Assembly: GCF_002005565.1 (NCBI RefSeq)
Contig: NZ_BDJC01000049.1
Span: forward strand, 1 to 53,397
DNA: 53,397 nt
Source of the DNA: Streptomyces sp. JHA26
GTDB taxonomy: Bacteria > Actinomycetota > Actinomycetes > Streptomycetales > Streptomycetaceae
Direction of reading: 5' to 3'
The position numbers and the translations under genes were made by a program. Shown here one piece after another: positions 27,793-36,690 of this stretch. The stretch's first letter is position 1. Every line of letters begins with the position of its first letter. The notes beneath the pieces were generated by a model that saw nothing but the letters and a program-made list of their open reading frames with translations, was not told the DNA's origin and ran no database searches.

Positions 27793-29313
27793 GTGACTGG
27801 GTGCTCCGGGACGACGCGTGCCGCGCTGCCGCGAGCGAGGGCCGTCCCGGCGGCCGTCTCCTGGACGGCCACCGCGCTCGTCCTCCTCCTGCTCCTCCTC
27901 GTGATCCGCCGGCTGCCCTGGATCGGCGACCTCGGCATGCACGCGGCCACCGTCGAACGCCTGCGGCACAGCCTCCTCCACCCCGGTAACCCGCTGGTCG
28001 ACGCGGACACGCCGAGCCCGTACTACTCGCCGTGGACGGTGGTGCTCGGCTGCGTCGCACGGGTGAGCGGGCTGTCGGTCTTCGTGGTGCTGCGGCTCGG
28101 CGCGCTGGTGGCGCTGGGGCTGCTGGTGACGGGCGTGTGGCGGTACGTCCGCACGCTGAGCGCGCGTCCGGCCGCGCCCGCGCTCGCGCTGCTGTGCCTG
28201 ATGTTCCTGTGGGGGACCACCCTGTTCACCTGGAGCGGCTTCCTCGGCCTCGACTCCCTCGCGCTGACGGTGGCGTACCCGAGCGTCCTCTCCCTCGCCC
28301 TCGCCTTCCACTTCTGGGCCCGGCTGGCACGGGCGGTGCGCGGCGCGGGTGACGGCGGGCCGGCCGGGTGGGGGGTCTGGGCGGCGCTCGGCGTGCTGTG
28401 GGCGGTCGTCCTGCTCTGCCACCAGTTCTCCGGGGTCGTCGCCTCGCTGGGTGCCCTCGCCACGGTGGCGGCGGCGCGGTGCGGACGGCGGGTGTGGGTG
28501 CGACTGGGGGCCGGGCTCGCGGTGGGGGTGGCGGTGCTGTGGGTCTGGCCGTACTACGACTTCTTCGCGCTGCTCGGGGCCGGGGACGGGCTGGAGGCGG
28601 TGCACCGGCCGCTGTACCGGGACCTGGCCGGGCGGTACTGGCTGGTGCTGCTCGGGGTGGTCGCGCTGGGAGCGCGGTGGCGGCGCGACCGGCGGGACGC
28701 GCTGGTGCTGTTCTTCGCGCTGGGGACGGTGGTGTTCGCGGCGGGCGGGGCGAGCGGGCACTGGTCGTGGGGGCGGGTGCTGCCCGCCGCGCTGATCCCG
28801 GCGCAGGTGGCGGCGGGGCTGGAGGCGGTGGAGGCGGGGCGGCGGGCGGTACGGGTGGGGTGGGCGTGCGTGCTCGGGGCGGCGCTCGCGGTGGGGGCGT
28901 GGACGCAGGCGGGGACGCTCGGGTACGTGACCGGGCCGGGGGCGCTGCCGGAGGCGGTGGCGGGGAAGTACCGGGAGCCGTGGGCCGGGTACCACTGGAT
29001 CACGCCGTGGGTGGGGTACGGGGACGTGGTGATGGCGCGGAGGTCCCCGTCCCGGCAGATCCCGGCGTACGGGGCGTACACCGTGGCTCCCGGGTATCCC
29101 GACTTCTTCCTGGGGGACGAGGGGGAGCGGGTGGCGGCGGTGCGGAGGTACTTCGCGCCGGGGACGGGGGAGGGCGCGCGGCGGGGGATCGTGCGGGAGT
29201 ACGGGGTGCGGTGGGTGGTGGACCGGGGGAACGGGTTGAGGGGGACCGCGGGGCTGCGGGTCGTGGAGCGGGGGCCCGAGGGACAGGTGCTGTACGCGGT
29301 GGCGGCGGGGTGA
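27793..29313 (+). CDS. Polytopic membrane protein, possible GT-C-type glycosyltransferase
   Basis: This 506-residue protein has about ten hydrophobic helices and a C-terminal soluble tail. It is clearly paralogous to the protein at 38917-40473: both have D-x-G-x-HAA-VERL near the first loop, YYSPW/YYSPY, LWGT...WSG(F/Y)LGL, WPY(Y/F)DFFAL-type and SGH(W/Y)(S/T)(W/Y)GR motifs in the same order. An acidic residue in the first outside loop plus many helices recalls GT-C enzymes using lipid-linked sugars, but I do not recognise a defined family. It is convergent with the GT2 gene that opens the wall-polymer locus. Wobble bases shift from C-rich to G-rich about 500 bases into the gene. GTG at 27793 is the likely start. 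Confidence 0.75.
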   Translation: MTGCSGTTRAALPRARAVPAAVSWTATALVLLLLLLVIRRLPWIGDLGMHAATVERLRHSLLHPGNPLVDADTPSPYYSPWTVVLGCVARVSGLSVFVVLRLGALVALGLLVTGVWRYVRTLSARPAAPALALLCLMFLWGTTLFTWSGFLGLDSLALTVAYPSVLSLALAFHFWARLARAVRGAGDGGPAGWGVWAALGVLWAVVLLCHQFSGVVASLGALATVAAARCGRRVWVRLGAGLAVGVAVLWVWPYYDFFALLGAGDGLEAVHRPLYRDLAGRYWLVLLGVVALGARWRRDRRDALVLFFALGTVVFAAGGASGHWSWGRVLPAALIPAQVAAGLEAVEAGRRAVRVGWACVLGAALAVGAWTQAGTLGYVTGPGALPEAVAGKYREPWAGYHWITPWVGYGDVVMARRSPSRQIPAYGAYTVAPGYPDFFLGDEGERVAAVRRYFAPGTGEGARRGIVREYGVRWVVDRGNGLRGTAGLRVVERGPEGQVLYAVAAG

Positions 29314-29367
29314 GGGGGTGCGGGGGAGGCACGACTGCCCGCAGGCCGAGCGGCGTGGCCGGGCGGG

Positions 29368-31041
29368 TCAGTGGAGGACGGCGGTGGCGAGTTTCCGGGC
29401 CTGTCGCAGGCGGGGGCCCGCCAGGTGGCGGGCGGCCGGGGCGAGCACGACGGCCGTCGGGCCCACCGGCTGCCAGCGGACCTGGAGGCGGCCCGGGTCG
29501 TGGCCCTCGGGTTCCACGGTCACCCGGTGGGGGACCAGGCCGGCGCGGTAGGGGACGCGGGCGGTGAGGGACGGGAAGGACGGCGGGGCCAGGAGGATGC
29601 CCGTGTGGGTCTGGCCCTGGTGACGCAGCCGGAGCACGGGGTGGCGCACGCCCTCGAAGCCGTGCAGGGGGAGCCGCGCGGACGCCAGGTCCAGGCGGAC
29701 CCGCCCCTCGAAGACGCCGGGGCGGACGGGGGAGAGCCGGAAGGCGACGGTGAGACGCCGGCGGCCGGGGGAGAGGTGGAGGGTGGCGCGCTGGGGGCCG
29801 ACCGGCAGGCGCAGCGCCGGGTCGTAGGTGCGGACCGTCAGGTCGACTGAGGCTCCCGGGCCCCGTTCGATCCCCGTGATCTCGTGGCGGAGCAGGGCGG
29901 TGAAGAACGGGCGGGTGTCCAGCTCCAGGTCCGTCAGGTCCAGTTCGCGCCGGGCCCGCCCGGTGTCCGGGACGTGCTCGCCCCAATAGGTGCGGCCGTC
30001 GGCCGGGTCCGGTGTGATCCGGCGCGGTGCCACGGCCTGGCCGAGACCGCGGGCGGCGTGCCGCAGGTCGGACAGGCGGCGGTCGCGGACGAGCTGGAGC
30101 ACGACCCGCTCGGCGCGCGGCAGCCGGGCGTACGCGCCCGGGGAGAGCGTGTCGAGGTACGGGACCACGATGTCGGCGAAGGACGACAGCCACCCCTCGT
30201 CCCGGTACGGCAGGTCGCCGGCGTACATCCGGAAGTCGTGCTTGAGGAACTTGAAGTCCTTGTCCTCGCGCAGCGCCTCGTGCCCGCTCTCGCTCAGGAA
30301 GGCGTCGATGAGCCGCTGGACGTGCACCCGGTCGCGGACGTTGTCCAGCCGGTGGCGCTGGTTGGAGATGGAGGCGGTGCGCGCGTCGGCGTACGGCTCC
30401 ACGTACCAGAGGTAGACCGGGTCCGGGACGATGGTGAACCTCCTCGCCAGGCAGTAGGCCTGCGCCGAGAAGAGCTGGTCCTCGTAGTGGATGCCCTCGG
30501 GGAAGCGCAGGCCGTGCCGGTCCAGGAAGGCGCGGGCGTACATCTTGCTGGTGGCGAGGTGTTCGAAGAACAGCCGTGGGTCGGCCTCGATGCCGTCGAG
30601 CGTGCGGCGCTCGGCGACGAGGCGCGGCATCCACGTCGTGCGGTGGCCGTTGTCCACGCGCACCCGCTGCACGGCGCCCATCGCGAAGTCGAGGTCGCGT
30701 GCGCGGTGGGCGGCGAGCAGGACCTCGACGGCGCGCTCGGGCAGCTCGTCGTCGCTGTCCAGGAACATCAGGTACGGCGCCCGCGCGACGTCCAGGGCGC
30801 GGTTGCGCGGGGCGCTGCAGCCGCCGCTGTTCTCGCCCAGGCGGAGGTACACGATGCGGGGGTCGCGCGCCGCCAGTTCCCGGGCCACGTCCGGAGTCGC
30901 GTCGGTGGAGTGGTCGTCGCTGATGACGATCTCGATGGCGGAGTGGGTCTGGCGGCGCAGCGACTCCACGGCCCGCGGCAGGCGCGCGGCGTCGTTGTAG
31001 ACGATGACCGTGACGCTGACGTCGGGTGTCCCGGCGCTCAT
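29368..31041 (-). CDS. GT2 family glycosyltransferase with beta-rich C-terminal domain
   Basis: This 557-residue protein has an intact GT-A fold GT2 domain: VTVIVYNDAARLPRAVESL at the start, the metal-binding LDSDD (Asp95-Asp98) and the catalytic-base motif HYEDQLFSAQAY. The C-terminal ~230 residues are beta-rich (VDLTVRTYDPALRLPVG and similar) without catalytic motifs. This layout recalls wall-teichoic-acid glycosyltransferases of the TarS/TarP type; the analogy is inference. It should transfer a sugar from a nucleotide donor to a wall polymer in the cytoplasm. Its ATG overlaps the stop of the upstream TagF-fusion gene (ATGA), so the two are co-translated. Confidence 0.87.
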   Translation of the reverse strand: MSAGTPDVSVTVIVYNDAARLPRAVESLRRQTHSAIEIVISDDHSTDATPDVARELAARDPRIVYLRLGENSGGCSAPRNRALDVARAPYLMFLDSDDELPERAVEVLLAAHRARDLDFAMGAVQRVRVDNGHRTTWMPRLVAERRTLDGIEADPRLFFEHLATSKMYARAFLDRHGLRFPEGIHYEDQLFSAQAYCLARRFTIVPDPVYLWYVEPYADARTASISNQRHRLDNVRDRVHVQRLIDAFLSESGHEALREDKDFKFLKHDFRMYAGDLPYRDEGWLSSFADIVVPYLDTLSPGAYARLPRAERVVLQLVRDRRLSDLRHAARGLGQAVAPRRITPDPADGRTYWGEHVPDTGRARRELDLTDLELDTRPFFTALLRHEITGIERGPGASVDLTVRTYDPALRLPVGPQRATLHLSPGRRRLTVAFRLSPVRPGVFEGRVRLDLASARLPLHGFEGVRHPVLRLRHQGQTHTGILLAPPSFPSLTARVPYRAGLVPHRVTVEPEGHDPGRLQVRWQPVGPTAVVLAPAARHLAGPRLRQARKLATAVLH

Positions 31042-33239
31042 GCGACCTCCTCGGGGCGGGGGGCCGGGGTCCGTTCGGGGAGCGGTACCACCGGTGGCAG
31101 CGTCCGCTCGTCCTCCCCGAGGAAGACCCGGCGTACGACGCGTTCGGCGGCGCGGCCGTCGTCGTACTCGCAGAAGCGGCGCCGGAAGGCGGCCCGTGCC
31201 TTCGCCGCGCGCTCGTCGCGCCAGGCGTCGGTGGCGAGGATCTCGGTGAGTTCCGCCTGGCTGCGGGCGACCGGGCCGGGCGCCTCGGCCATCAGGTCGA
31301 AGTAGACGCCGCGGGTGGTGCGGTACGTCTCCCAGTCGTCGGCGTGGATGACGGTCGGGCGGTCGAGGTTGGCGTAGTCGAACATGATCGACGAGTAGTC
31401 CGTGACGAGGACGTCGGCGGCCAGGCACAGGTCCTCGACCGGGTCGTAGGACGAGACGTCGATGATCCGGCCGGTGCGGCGCAGGCCGGTCAGCGGCGAG
31501 GTGAAGCCCTCGTAGAAGTAGTGGCCGCGCACCAGGAGAATCGTTTCCTCGCCCAGGTGGTCGGCGAGCGTGGCGAGATCGAGGCGCGGGGTCCAGCCGG
31601 CCTCGTAGTCGCGGTGCGTGGGCGCGTACAGGACCGCCCTGCGGCCCGGGGCCAGGCCGAGGCGCTCACGGACGGCGCGCACCTCGTCGGCGCCCGCGCG
31701 GTAGTAGACGTCGTTGCGCGGATAGCCGTGGTCCAGGGAGACGTGGCGGGACGGGTACGCCCGCTGCCACATGCGCGTGGAGTGGCTGTTCGCGCTGACG
31801 CTGTAGTCCCACTTGTCGACGCGGTCCAGCAGGGCCCGGAAGTCGAGGCCCCGGGAGGCGGCGGGGTAGGGCATCTGGTCCAGGCCCATGTGCTTGAGCG
31901 GGGTGCCGTGGTGGGTCTGGAGGTGGACGCTGTCCGGGCGTTTGACGACGGCGTCCGGGAAGTTGACGTTGTTGACGAGGTACTTGGCGCGCCCCAGCAC
32001 CTCCCAGTAGCGGCGGGTGCCGGGCAGGACGTGATCGGTGCCGGGCGGCAGCAGGGCCGCGTTCGCGGCGGTGACGACCCACACCGGGTGGATGTCCGGG
32101 GCCCGTTCGGCGAGCTCGGCGGCGATGGCGGCCGGGTTGCAGGACACGCCGCGGTTCCAGTAGGCGGAGAAGACGGCCAGCCGGGGGTCGACCGGGTCGG
32201 CCAGGGCCCTGCGGTACTGCAGGGTGCGCAGCCCGGTGCCGGCCCGGCGTCTGCCCGTGCGCACCGCGGAGCGCACGCCGCGGCGCACGCGGTTGGTCTT
32301 CTGCAGGGCGCGGTACTTGCGGTAGGCGCCGTCCTCCAGCAGCGACCGGCGGACGCCCTCGAGGCCGGCCGGGGACCGGTGGCCCTCGGGGCGCCGGCGC
32401 CGGGCGGCCAGGGACGCCCGGCGGAAGAACTCCCGCGCGACGTCCTCCGGCATCCGGTCGCGGACGAAGGCGCGCAGGCAGTCGCGGACCATGAGGTCGT
32501 ACAGGACGCCCTGGACGGCCGGGCGGCCGGTGGCGAGGTCGAGGAGGGCCTCGTGGCGGTCGACGAGGGCGTACCGCTCCTTCGCCGGGACGGGCGGGAG
32601 GCTCTCGGGACGCAGCCGGCGGTCCTCGAAGGCGGGGTGGGGCAGGCAGGCGACGCGGTCGGCGAGCAGCAGGGCGGCGTTCGCGGCGAACGGCTCGGCG
32701 TCGGTGGTGAGCAGGTGCTCGTGCTCCCGCCAGAAACCGGCGCGCACGGCGCGGTTGCCGAGCAGCGGGGTCAGTCCCAGCAGTCCGGCGCACTCGTCGA
32801 GGGCGAGGGCGCCGCCGCCCGCGCGGGCGAGCCGCGGGCCGTCCGGGGAGGGCAGGCCGGAGGTCCGCCAGGTGCTGCGGGTGTGGTCGAACAGCAGCAC
32901 GTCCACCGGGTCGGCGAGGCCGGCGGCGTGCTCGGCGACGATGCGCGGGGCACCGGCCGGCAGTCCGTCCTTGGCGTGGACGAAGTGCAGCCAGCGGCCC
33001 GTCGCCCGCGCCGCCCCGGCGGCACGGGCCGCGGCGTCCCCGGCCCCCTCCGGCAGGGGCACCACGGTGAACGCGGGGGCGTGCCGCTCGGCGGTCTCGC
33101 GGGCCCAGTCGCCGACGGCGGCGACGATCACCTCGACGCCGGTCAGGGGGTGGGCGTCCAGGGAGTCCAGGAGCGCGGGCAGGTGGTCCTGGACGTTGGG
33201 GCCGTGGACGATGACGCTGAGTCCGGGGGTCTCGGGCAT
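31038..33239 (-). CDS. TagF-type polymerase with degenerate N-terminal GT2 domain
   Basis: This 733-residue protein has an N-terminal region with the outline of a GT2 fold (LSVIVHGPNVQDHLPALLDSL) whose metal-binding DxD has become HAKD (88-91); the ED catalytic motif reads TTDAEPF. The C-terminal ~370 residues are a CDP-glycerol glycerophosphotransferase (TagF) domain. Its motifs are intact: THHGTPLKHMG with His444, LLVRGHYFY and VTDYSSIMFDYANLDRP. TagF enzymes polymerise polyol-phosphate from CDP-activated donors onto lipid-linked primers at the inner membrane face. So this fusion probably works as a polymerase only, with the adjacent GT2 gene supplying sugar transfer. ATG at 33239; a longer frame upstream is non-conserved. 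Confidence 0.88.
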   Translation of the reverse strand: MPETPGLSVIVHGPNVQDHLPALLDSLDAHPLTGVEVIVAAVGDWARETAERHAPAFTVVPLPEGAGDAAARAAGAARATGRWLHFVHAKDGLPAGAPRIVAEHAAGLADPVDVLLFDHTRSTWRTSGLPSPDGPRLARAGGGALALDECAGLLGLTPLLGNRAVRAGFWREHEHLLTTDAEPFAANAALLLADRVACLPHPAFEDRRLRPESLPPVPAKERYALVDRHEALLDLATGRPAVQGVLYDLMVRDCLRAFVRDRMPEDVAREFFRRASLAARRRRPEGHRSPAGLEGVRRSLLEDGAYRKYRALQKTNRVRRGVRSAVRTGRRRAGTGLRTLQYRRALADPVDPRLAVFSAYWNRGVSCNPAAIAAELAERAPDIHPVWVVTAANAALLPPGTDHVLPGTRRYWEVLGRAKYLVNNVNFPDAVVKRPDSVHLQTHHGTPLKHMGLDQMPYPAASRGLDFRALLDRVDKWDYSVSANSHSTRMWQRAYPSRHVSLDHGYPRNDVYYRAGADEVRAVRERLGLAPGRRAVLYAPTHRDYEAGWTPRLDLATLADHLGEETILLVRGHYFYEGFTSPLTGLRRTGRIIDVSSYDPVEDLCLAADVLVTDYSSIMFDYANLDRPTVIHADDWETYRTTRGVYFDLMAEAPGPVARSQAELTEILATDAWRDERAAKARAAFRRRFCEYDDGRAAERVVRRVFLGEDERTLPPVVPLPERTPAPRPEEVA

Positions 33240-33343
33240 CGCGGGACTCCTTCGCCTGGCGTCTCCCCGCTCCTGTCCGGTCATAGTGCCACTGAACGGA
33301 CGAAAGGGCCGGTCGTGGAGGGGCCGTACGGGGGAGAAGGCGT

Positions 33344-34255
33344 CTACGGAAACGCCGCGGGTGCCGCCCCGGACCCGGCCGCCGGCCTCGGCGCGGGCTT
33401 CGGCGCCGGTTTCGGGGCGGGCTTCGGCGCCGGCCTGGCCGGGCCGCCTCCGGTGAACTTCTCGTACTCCCTCAGCACCTCGTCCGTCGGCCCGTCCAGG
33501 CGCAGCTCGCCCCGCTCCAGCCACAGCACCCGGTCGCAGGTGTCGCGGATGGACTTGTTGCTGTGGCTGACCAGGAACACCGTGCCGGCGTGCTGCCGCA
33601 GCTCCCGGATGCGTTCCTCGGACCGCTTCTGGAACGAGCGGTCACCGGTGGCCAGCGCCTCGTCGACGAGGAGGACGTCGTGGTCCTTGGCGGCGGCGAT
33701 GGAGAAGCGCAGCCGGGCCGCCATGCCGGAGGAGTACGTGCGCATCGGCAGGGTGATGAAGTCGCCCTTCTCGTTGATCCCGGAGAAGTCGACGATCTCC
33801 TGGTACCGCTCCTTGATCTGCGTCCGGGACATGCCCATCGCCAGGCCGCCGAGGTGGACGTTGCGTTCCCCGGTCAGGTCGTTCATCAGGGCCGCGTTGA
33901 CGCCCAGCAGGGAGGGCTGGCCGTCGGTGAAGATGCGGCCCCGCTCCACCGGGAGGAGGCCCGCGACCGCCTTGAGCAGGGTCGACTTGCCGGAACCGTT
34001 GGTGCCGATGAGCCCGATCGCCTCGCCGCGGTACGCCACGAAGGACACGTTCCTGACCGCGTGCACCCGGCGCACGCCCGCCGCCTTCTCGGCCTTCCCG
34101 CGGCGCAGGATGCGGTTGAGGGCGGCGGTCGCGGAGCCGCGTCCGGCGCCGGTGCCGTTGACCCGGTAGACGATGTCGACGCCGTCGACGACGACGGTCG
34201 GGACGCGCTCGTCCGCCTGCCGGGCGGTGCGGGGGGTGTGGGGGGTGTCAGCCAC
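33344..34255 (-). CDS. Polysaccharide/teichoic acid ABC transporter ATP-binding protein (TagH-like)
   Basis: This 303-residue ATPase has Walker A GTNGSGKST, a signature motif YSSGMAARLRFS, Walker B DVLLVDEALATGD and the switch His in FLVSHS. The wide spacing after the N-terminal strand and the FKGVNVxA-like VRNVSFVAYRGE are typical of ABC-2 polymer exporters such as TagH and RfbB. With the next permease gene it would export the finished lipid-linked wall polymer. The last ~35 residues are a Pro-Ala-Pro-Lys repeat and look disordered. The start overlaps the permease stop by 8 bases, showing coupled translation. Confidence 0.93.
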   Translation of the reverse strand: MADTPHTPRTARQADERVPTVVVDGVDIVYRVNGTGAGRGSATAALNRILRRGKAEKAAGVRRVHAVRNVSFVAYRGEAIGLIGTNGSGKSTLLKAVAGLLPVERGRIFTDGQPSLLGVNAALMNDLTGERNVHLGGLAMGMSRTQIKERYQEIVDFSGINEKGDFITLPMRTYSSGMAARLRFSIAAAKDHDVLLVDEALATGDRSFQKRSEERIRELRQHAGTVFLVSHSNKSIRDTCDRVLWLERGELRLDGPTDEVLREYEKFTGGGPARPAPKPAPKPAPKPAPRPAAGSGAAPAAFP

Positions 34256-35186
34256 GACCGTAGGTCTCCTCGGCCTTCCAGAAGTAGAGGAAGCCGCCGA
34301 TCCCGGCGGCCAGCGCCCAGCCCGCGGCCAGCGCCCACACGTGGTCCGGCAGCATGTCCCCGCCGAAGCTGTCGATCAGGGCGTACCGCATCAGGTCGAT
34401 GTAGACGGCCGCGGGGTTGACCTGGAGCACGGTGCCGACCCAGGAGGGCAGGCCGCTGTCCGGGCCGGTCATGTGGTGGATGCTGAACATGACGCCCGAG
34501 CCGTACATCCAGGTGCGCAGCAGGAACGGCATCAGCTGGGCCATGTCGGGGATCTTGGACCCGAGCCGGGCCATGACCAGCGACATGCCCGCGTTGAACA
34601 CGAACTGGAGCACCAGCGCGGGGACGGCCAGCACCCAGGACACGGCGGGCGGCACGCCGAAGGCGAGCAGGATCAGGACGAGGGCGGCCATCGAGAACAG
34701 CAACTGCTGCAGCTGCTGGAGGCAGAACGACACCGGCAGCGCGGCCCGCGGGAAGTGCAGGGCGCGCACGAGACCGAGGTTGCCCGAGACGGCCCGGGTG
34801 CCCGCCATGATCGAGCTCTGCGTGAACGTCCACACGAACACGCCGGTGACCAGGAACGGGACGTAGTCGTCCACGCCCCGCTTGGTGTCCATCAGCACGC
34901 CGAAGATGAAGTAGTACACCGCCGCGTTCAGCAGCGGCGTCATCACCTGCCAGACCTGGCCCAGCTTCGCCTGGCTGTACTGGGCCGTCAGCTTGGCCGT
35001 GGCGAAGGCGCCGATGAAGTGCCGGCGCGCCCACAACTGGCGTACGTACGCGGGAAGGGACGGCCGGGCGCCGCTGACCGAGAGGCCGTGGCGGGCGGCG
35101 AGGGCCGCGAGGTCGTGGCCGGCGGCGTCACCGGCCGGAACGGTGACGGCCGGTGTCGGGGGCGGTGTGTCGAGGACCTGGCTCAC
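34248..35186 (-). CDS. ABC-2 type polymer exporter permease (TagG-like)
   Basis: This 312-residue membrane protein has six hydrophobic helices starting near residue 80 and the ABC-2 permease hallmarks KLGQVWQVMTPLLNAAVYYFIFG and RALHFPRAALPVS. It pairs with the overlapping TagH-like ATPase to flip and export wall teichoic acid or a related polymer. The N-terminal ~55 residues are a proline-rich cytoplasmic extension. The promoter should lie in the 166-base region shared with the divergent tetR gene, which contains two 30-bp repeats. Confidence 0.92.
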   Translation of the reverse strand: MSQVLDTPPPTPAVTVPAGDAAGHDLAALAARHGLSVSGARPSLPAYVRQLWARRHFIGAFATAKLTAQYSQAKLGQVWQVMTPLLNAAVYYFIFGVLMDTKRGVDDYVPFLVTGVFVWTFTQSSIMAGTRAVSGNLGLVRALHFPRAALPVSFCLQQLQQLLFSMAALVLILLAFGVPPAVSWVLAVPALVLQFVFNAGMSLVMARLGSKIPDMAQLMPFLLRTWMYGSGVMFSIHHMTGPDSGLPSWVGTVLQVNPAAVYIDLMRYALIDSFGGDMLPDHVWALAAGWALAAGIGGFLYFWKAEETYGRG

Positions 35187-35256
35187 ATCCGTGGCTTTCG
35201 CTCGGGGAGGGGAAGCGGCGCCCCGCGTTCATCCGCGTGGCGGCGCACGTTCAACT

Positions 35257-35286
35257 ACGTCGGGACGGGACCGTATCGTCGTGACG
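35257..35286. promoter_or_regulatory. Operator-like 30-bp direct repeat, copy 1
   Basis: This copy begins ACGTCGGGAC and ends CGTCGTGACG. It matches copy 2 (35305-35334) at 25 of 30 positions, with start-to-start spacing of 48 bases. It lies 71 bases from the TagG-like start and 67 bases from the TetR start. Each copy has partial dyad symmetry (ACGTC...GTGACG), as expected for a TetR-family site. Confidence 0.6.
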
Positions 35287-35304
35287 TGAGCGTAGGGCGC
35301 GGTG

Positions 35305-35334
35305 ACGTCGGAACGCAACCGTCCCGTCGTGACG
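35305..35334. promoter_or_regulatory. Operator-like 30-bp direct repeat, copy 2
   Basis: This copy begins ACGTCGGAAC and ends CGTCGTGACG, and ends 18 bases before the preferred TetR start. It supports the ATG at 35353 rather than the GTG at 35302, which would place the repeat inside the coding region. Confidence 0.6.
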
Positions 35335-35352
35335 CCCCTATGCTTGGCTCGC

Positions 35353-35985
35353 ATGACGACCGACGCCGCTGCCGAGGAACCCCAGCCGCGCCCGCGCCGC
35401 CGCGCTCCCGCCGGGGCGGCGGTGCTCCGCGAGGACGTGACGGAGGCCATCCGGGCGGCCGTCTTCGAGGAACTCGCGGCGGTCGGCTACGCGCGGATGT
35501 CCATCGAGGGGATCGCGCGCCGCGCGGGGGTCGGCAAGACGGCCGTATACCGGCGCTGGCGCTCCAAGCTGCACCTGGTGCTCGACGTCGTCTCCGCGCT
35601 CGCCGTGCAGGGCCTGCCCGCGCCGGACACCGGCTCCCTGGAGGGCGACCTGCGGCTGCTCTACGAGGTGACGTCGCGCGCCCTGCGCCACCCGGTGGCC
35701 TCGCAGGTCATCCCGGACCTCCAGGCGGAGGCGGCGCGCAATCCGGACATCGCCGAGGCCCTGCGGAAGACCGTGCGCGAGGGCCAGGACGGGGTCGCCA
35801 GCAGGATCCTCGCGGCGGCGGCCGCACGCGGGGAGCTGGACCCCGGCGTCGACACCGACCTGGCCCTCGACCTGATCTCGGGCCCGCTGTACTGGCGCGC
35901 GGTGGTCGTCCGCAGCCCGAAGCTGCCGAAGGGCTACCTGCAGGCGCTGGCCCGGGCCACCGCGGAGGGCCTGAAGGCGCTCTGA
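35353..35985 (+). CDS. TetR/AcrR family transcriptional regulator
   Basis: This 210-residue regulator has an N-terminal helix-turn-helix (MSIEGIARRAGVGKTAVYRRWRSKLHLVLD) and a C-terminal ligand-binding domain of the TetR C-terminal type. It probably represses its own gene and the divergent polymer exporter genes through the two 30-bp repeats between them; this is inference from position. The ligand is unknown. An alternative GTG start at 35302 would add 17 residues and swallow one repeat. Confidence 0.9.
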   Translation: MTTDAAAEEPQPRPRRRAPAGAAVLREDVTEAIRAAVFEELAAVGYARMSIEGIARRAGVGKTAVYRRWRSKLHLVLDVVSALAVQGLPAPDTGSLEGDLRLLYEVTSRALRHPVASQVIPDLQAEAARNPDIAEALRKTVREGQDGVASRILAAAAARGELDPGVDTDLALDLISGPLYWRAVVVRSPKLPKGYLQALARATAEGLKAL

Positions 35986-36078
35986 GCCGGGGGACGTGTC
36001 AGGGGCCCCTGCCGGAAGGGGGGCGGCGGCCGGTCCCGTTCCCCTGTGACGCGCCCGGCGGGGCGGCACACTGGTGCG

Positions 36079-36690
36079 ATGATCCCCGCAGATCCCAAGG
36101 CCACCCTCCGCTTCTACCTCCAGTCCGCCCGCGACGCGTTGCTCTGGAAACTCGAGGGGCTGTCGGAGTACGACGTACGGCGCCCGGCGACGCCGACCGG
36201 TACCAACCTCCTCGGACTGGTGAAGCACGCCGCCACCGTGGAGCTGGGCTACCTCGGCGAGGTCTTCGGGCGGCCGCCCGAGGAGCCGCTGCCGTGGATG
36301 GCGGACGGCGCCGACGCCGACGCCGACATGTGGGCCACCGCCGACGAGTCACGCGCGTACATCGTCGGGGTGTACCGCCGGGCGTGGGCCCACGCGGACG
36401 CGACGATCGACGCGCTGGCGCTGGACACGGTCGGCAAGGTGCCCTGGTGGTCGGAGGGCAGGGACGAGGTGACGTTGCACCACGCCGTGATCCGCGTGAT
36501 CGCGGACGCCCAGCGGCACGCCGGTCACGCCGACATCGTCCGGGAGCTGACGGACGGCGCCGTGGGGATGCGCGAGGACAACGTCGGTGTGCCGACGGGT
36601 GACGCCGCGGAGTGGGAGGCGTACCGGGAGCGGCTCGAGCACGCGGCCCGGGAGGCCGGGCGCCGGGCGACCTCGGGGCAGAGCCGATGA
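36079..36690 (+). CDS. DinB/DUF664 family protein
   Basis: This 203-residue four-helix-bundle protein of the DinB/YfiT superfamily has putative metal-binding histidines in LVKHAATVELGYLGEVFG and in the C-terminal HHAVIRVIADAQRHAGHADIVRE. Members are metal-dependent thiol or small-molecule transferases; the substrate here is unknown. The motif order is that of DUF664. It is convergent with galE, and the link to the wall-polymer genes around it is unclear. Confidence 0.88.
   Translation: MIPADPKATLRFYLQSARDALLWKLEGLSEYDVRRPATPTGTNLLGLVKHAATVELGYLGEVFGRPPEEPLPWMADGADADADMWATADESRAYIVGVYRRAWAHADATIDALALDTVGKVPWWSEGRDEVTLHHAVIRVIADAQRHAGHADIVRELTDGAVGMREDNVGVPTGDAAEWEAYRERLEHAAREAGRRATSGQSR

Noticed and set aside
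22827..28010. A very long open frame on the minus strand opposite the NAD-glutamate dehydrogenase gene.
   Set aside because: It is the antisense shadow of a C-ending-codon gene; its product is Val/Leu/Arg/Asp-rich with no family features, whereas the plus strand encodes a clear dehydrogenase.
36000..36011. CAGGGGCCCCTG palindrome after tetR.
   Set aside because: It has no loop and is short; perfect 12-bp GC palindromes are common here and it is not a good terminator.
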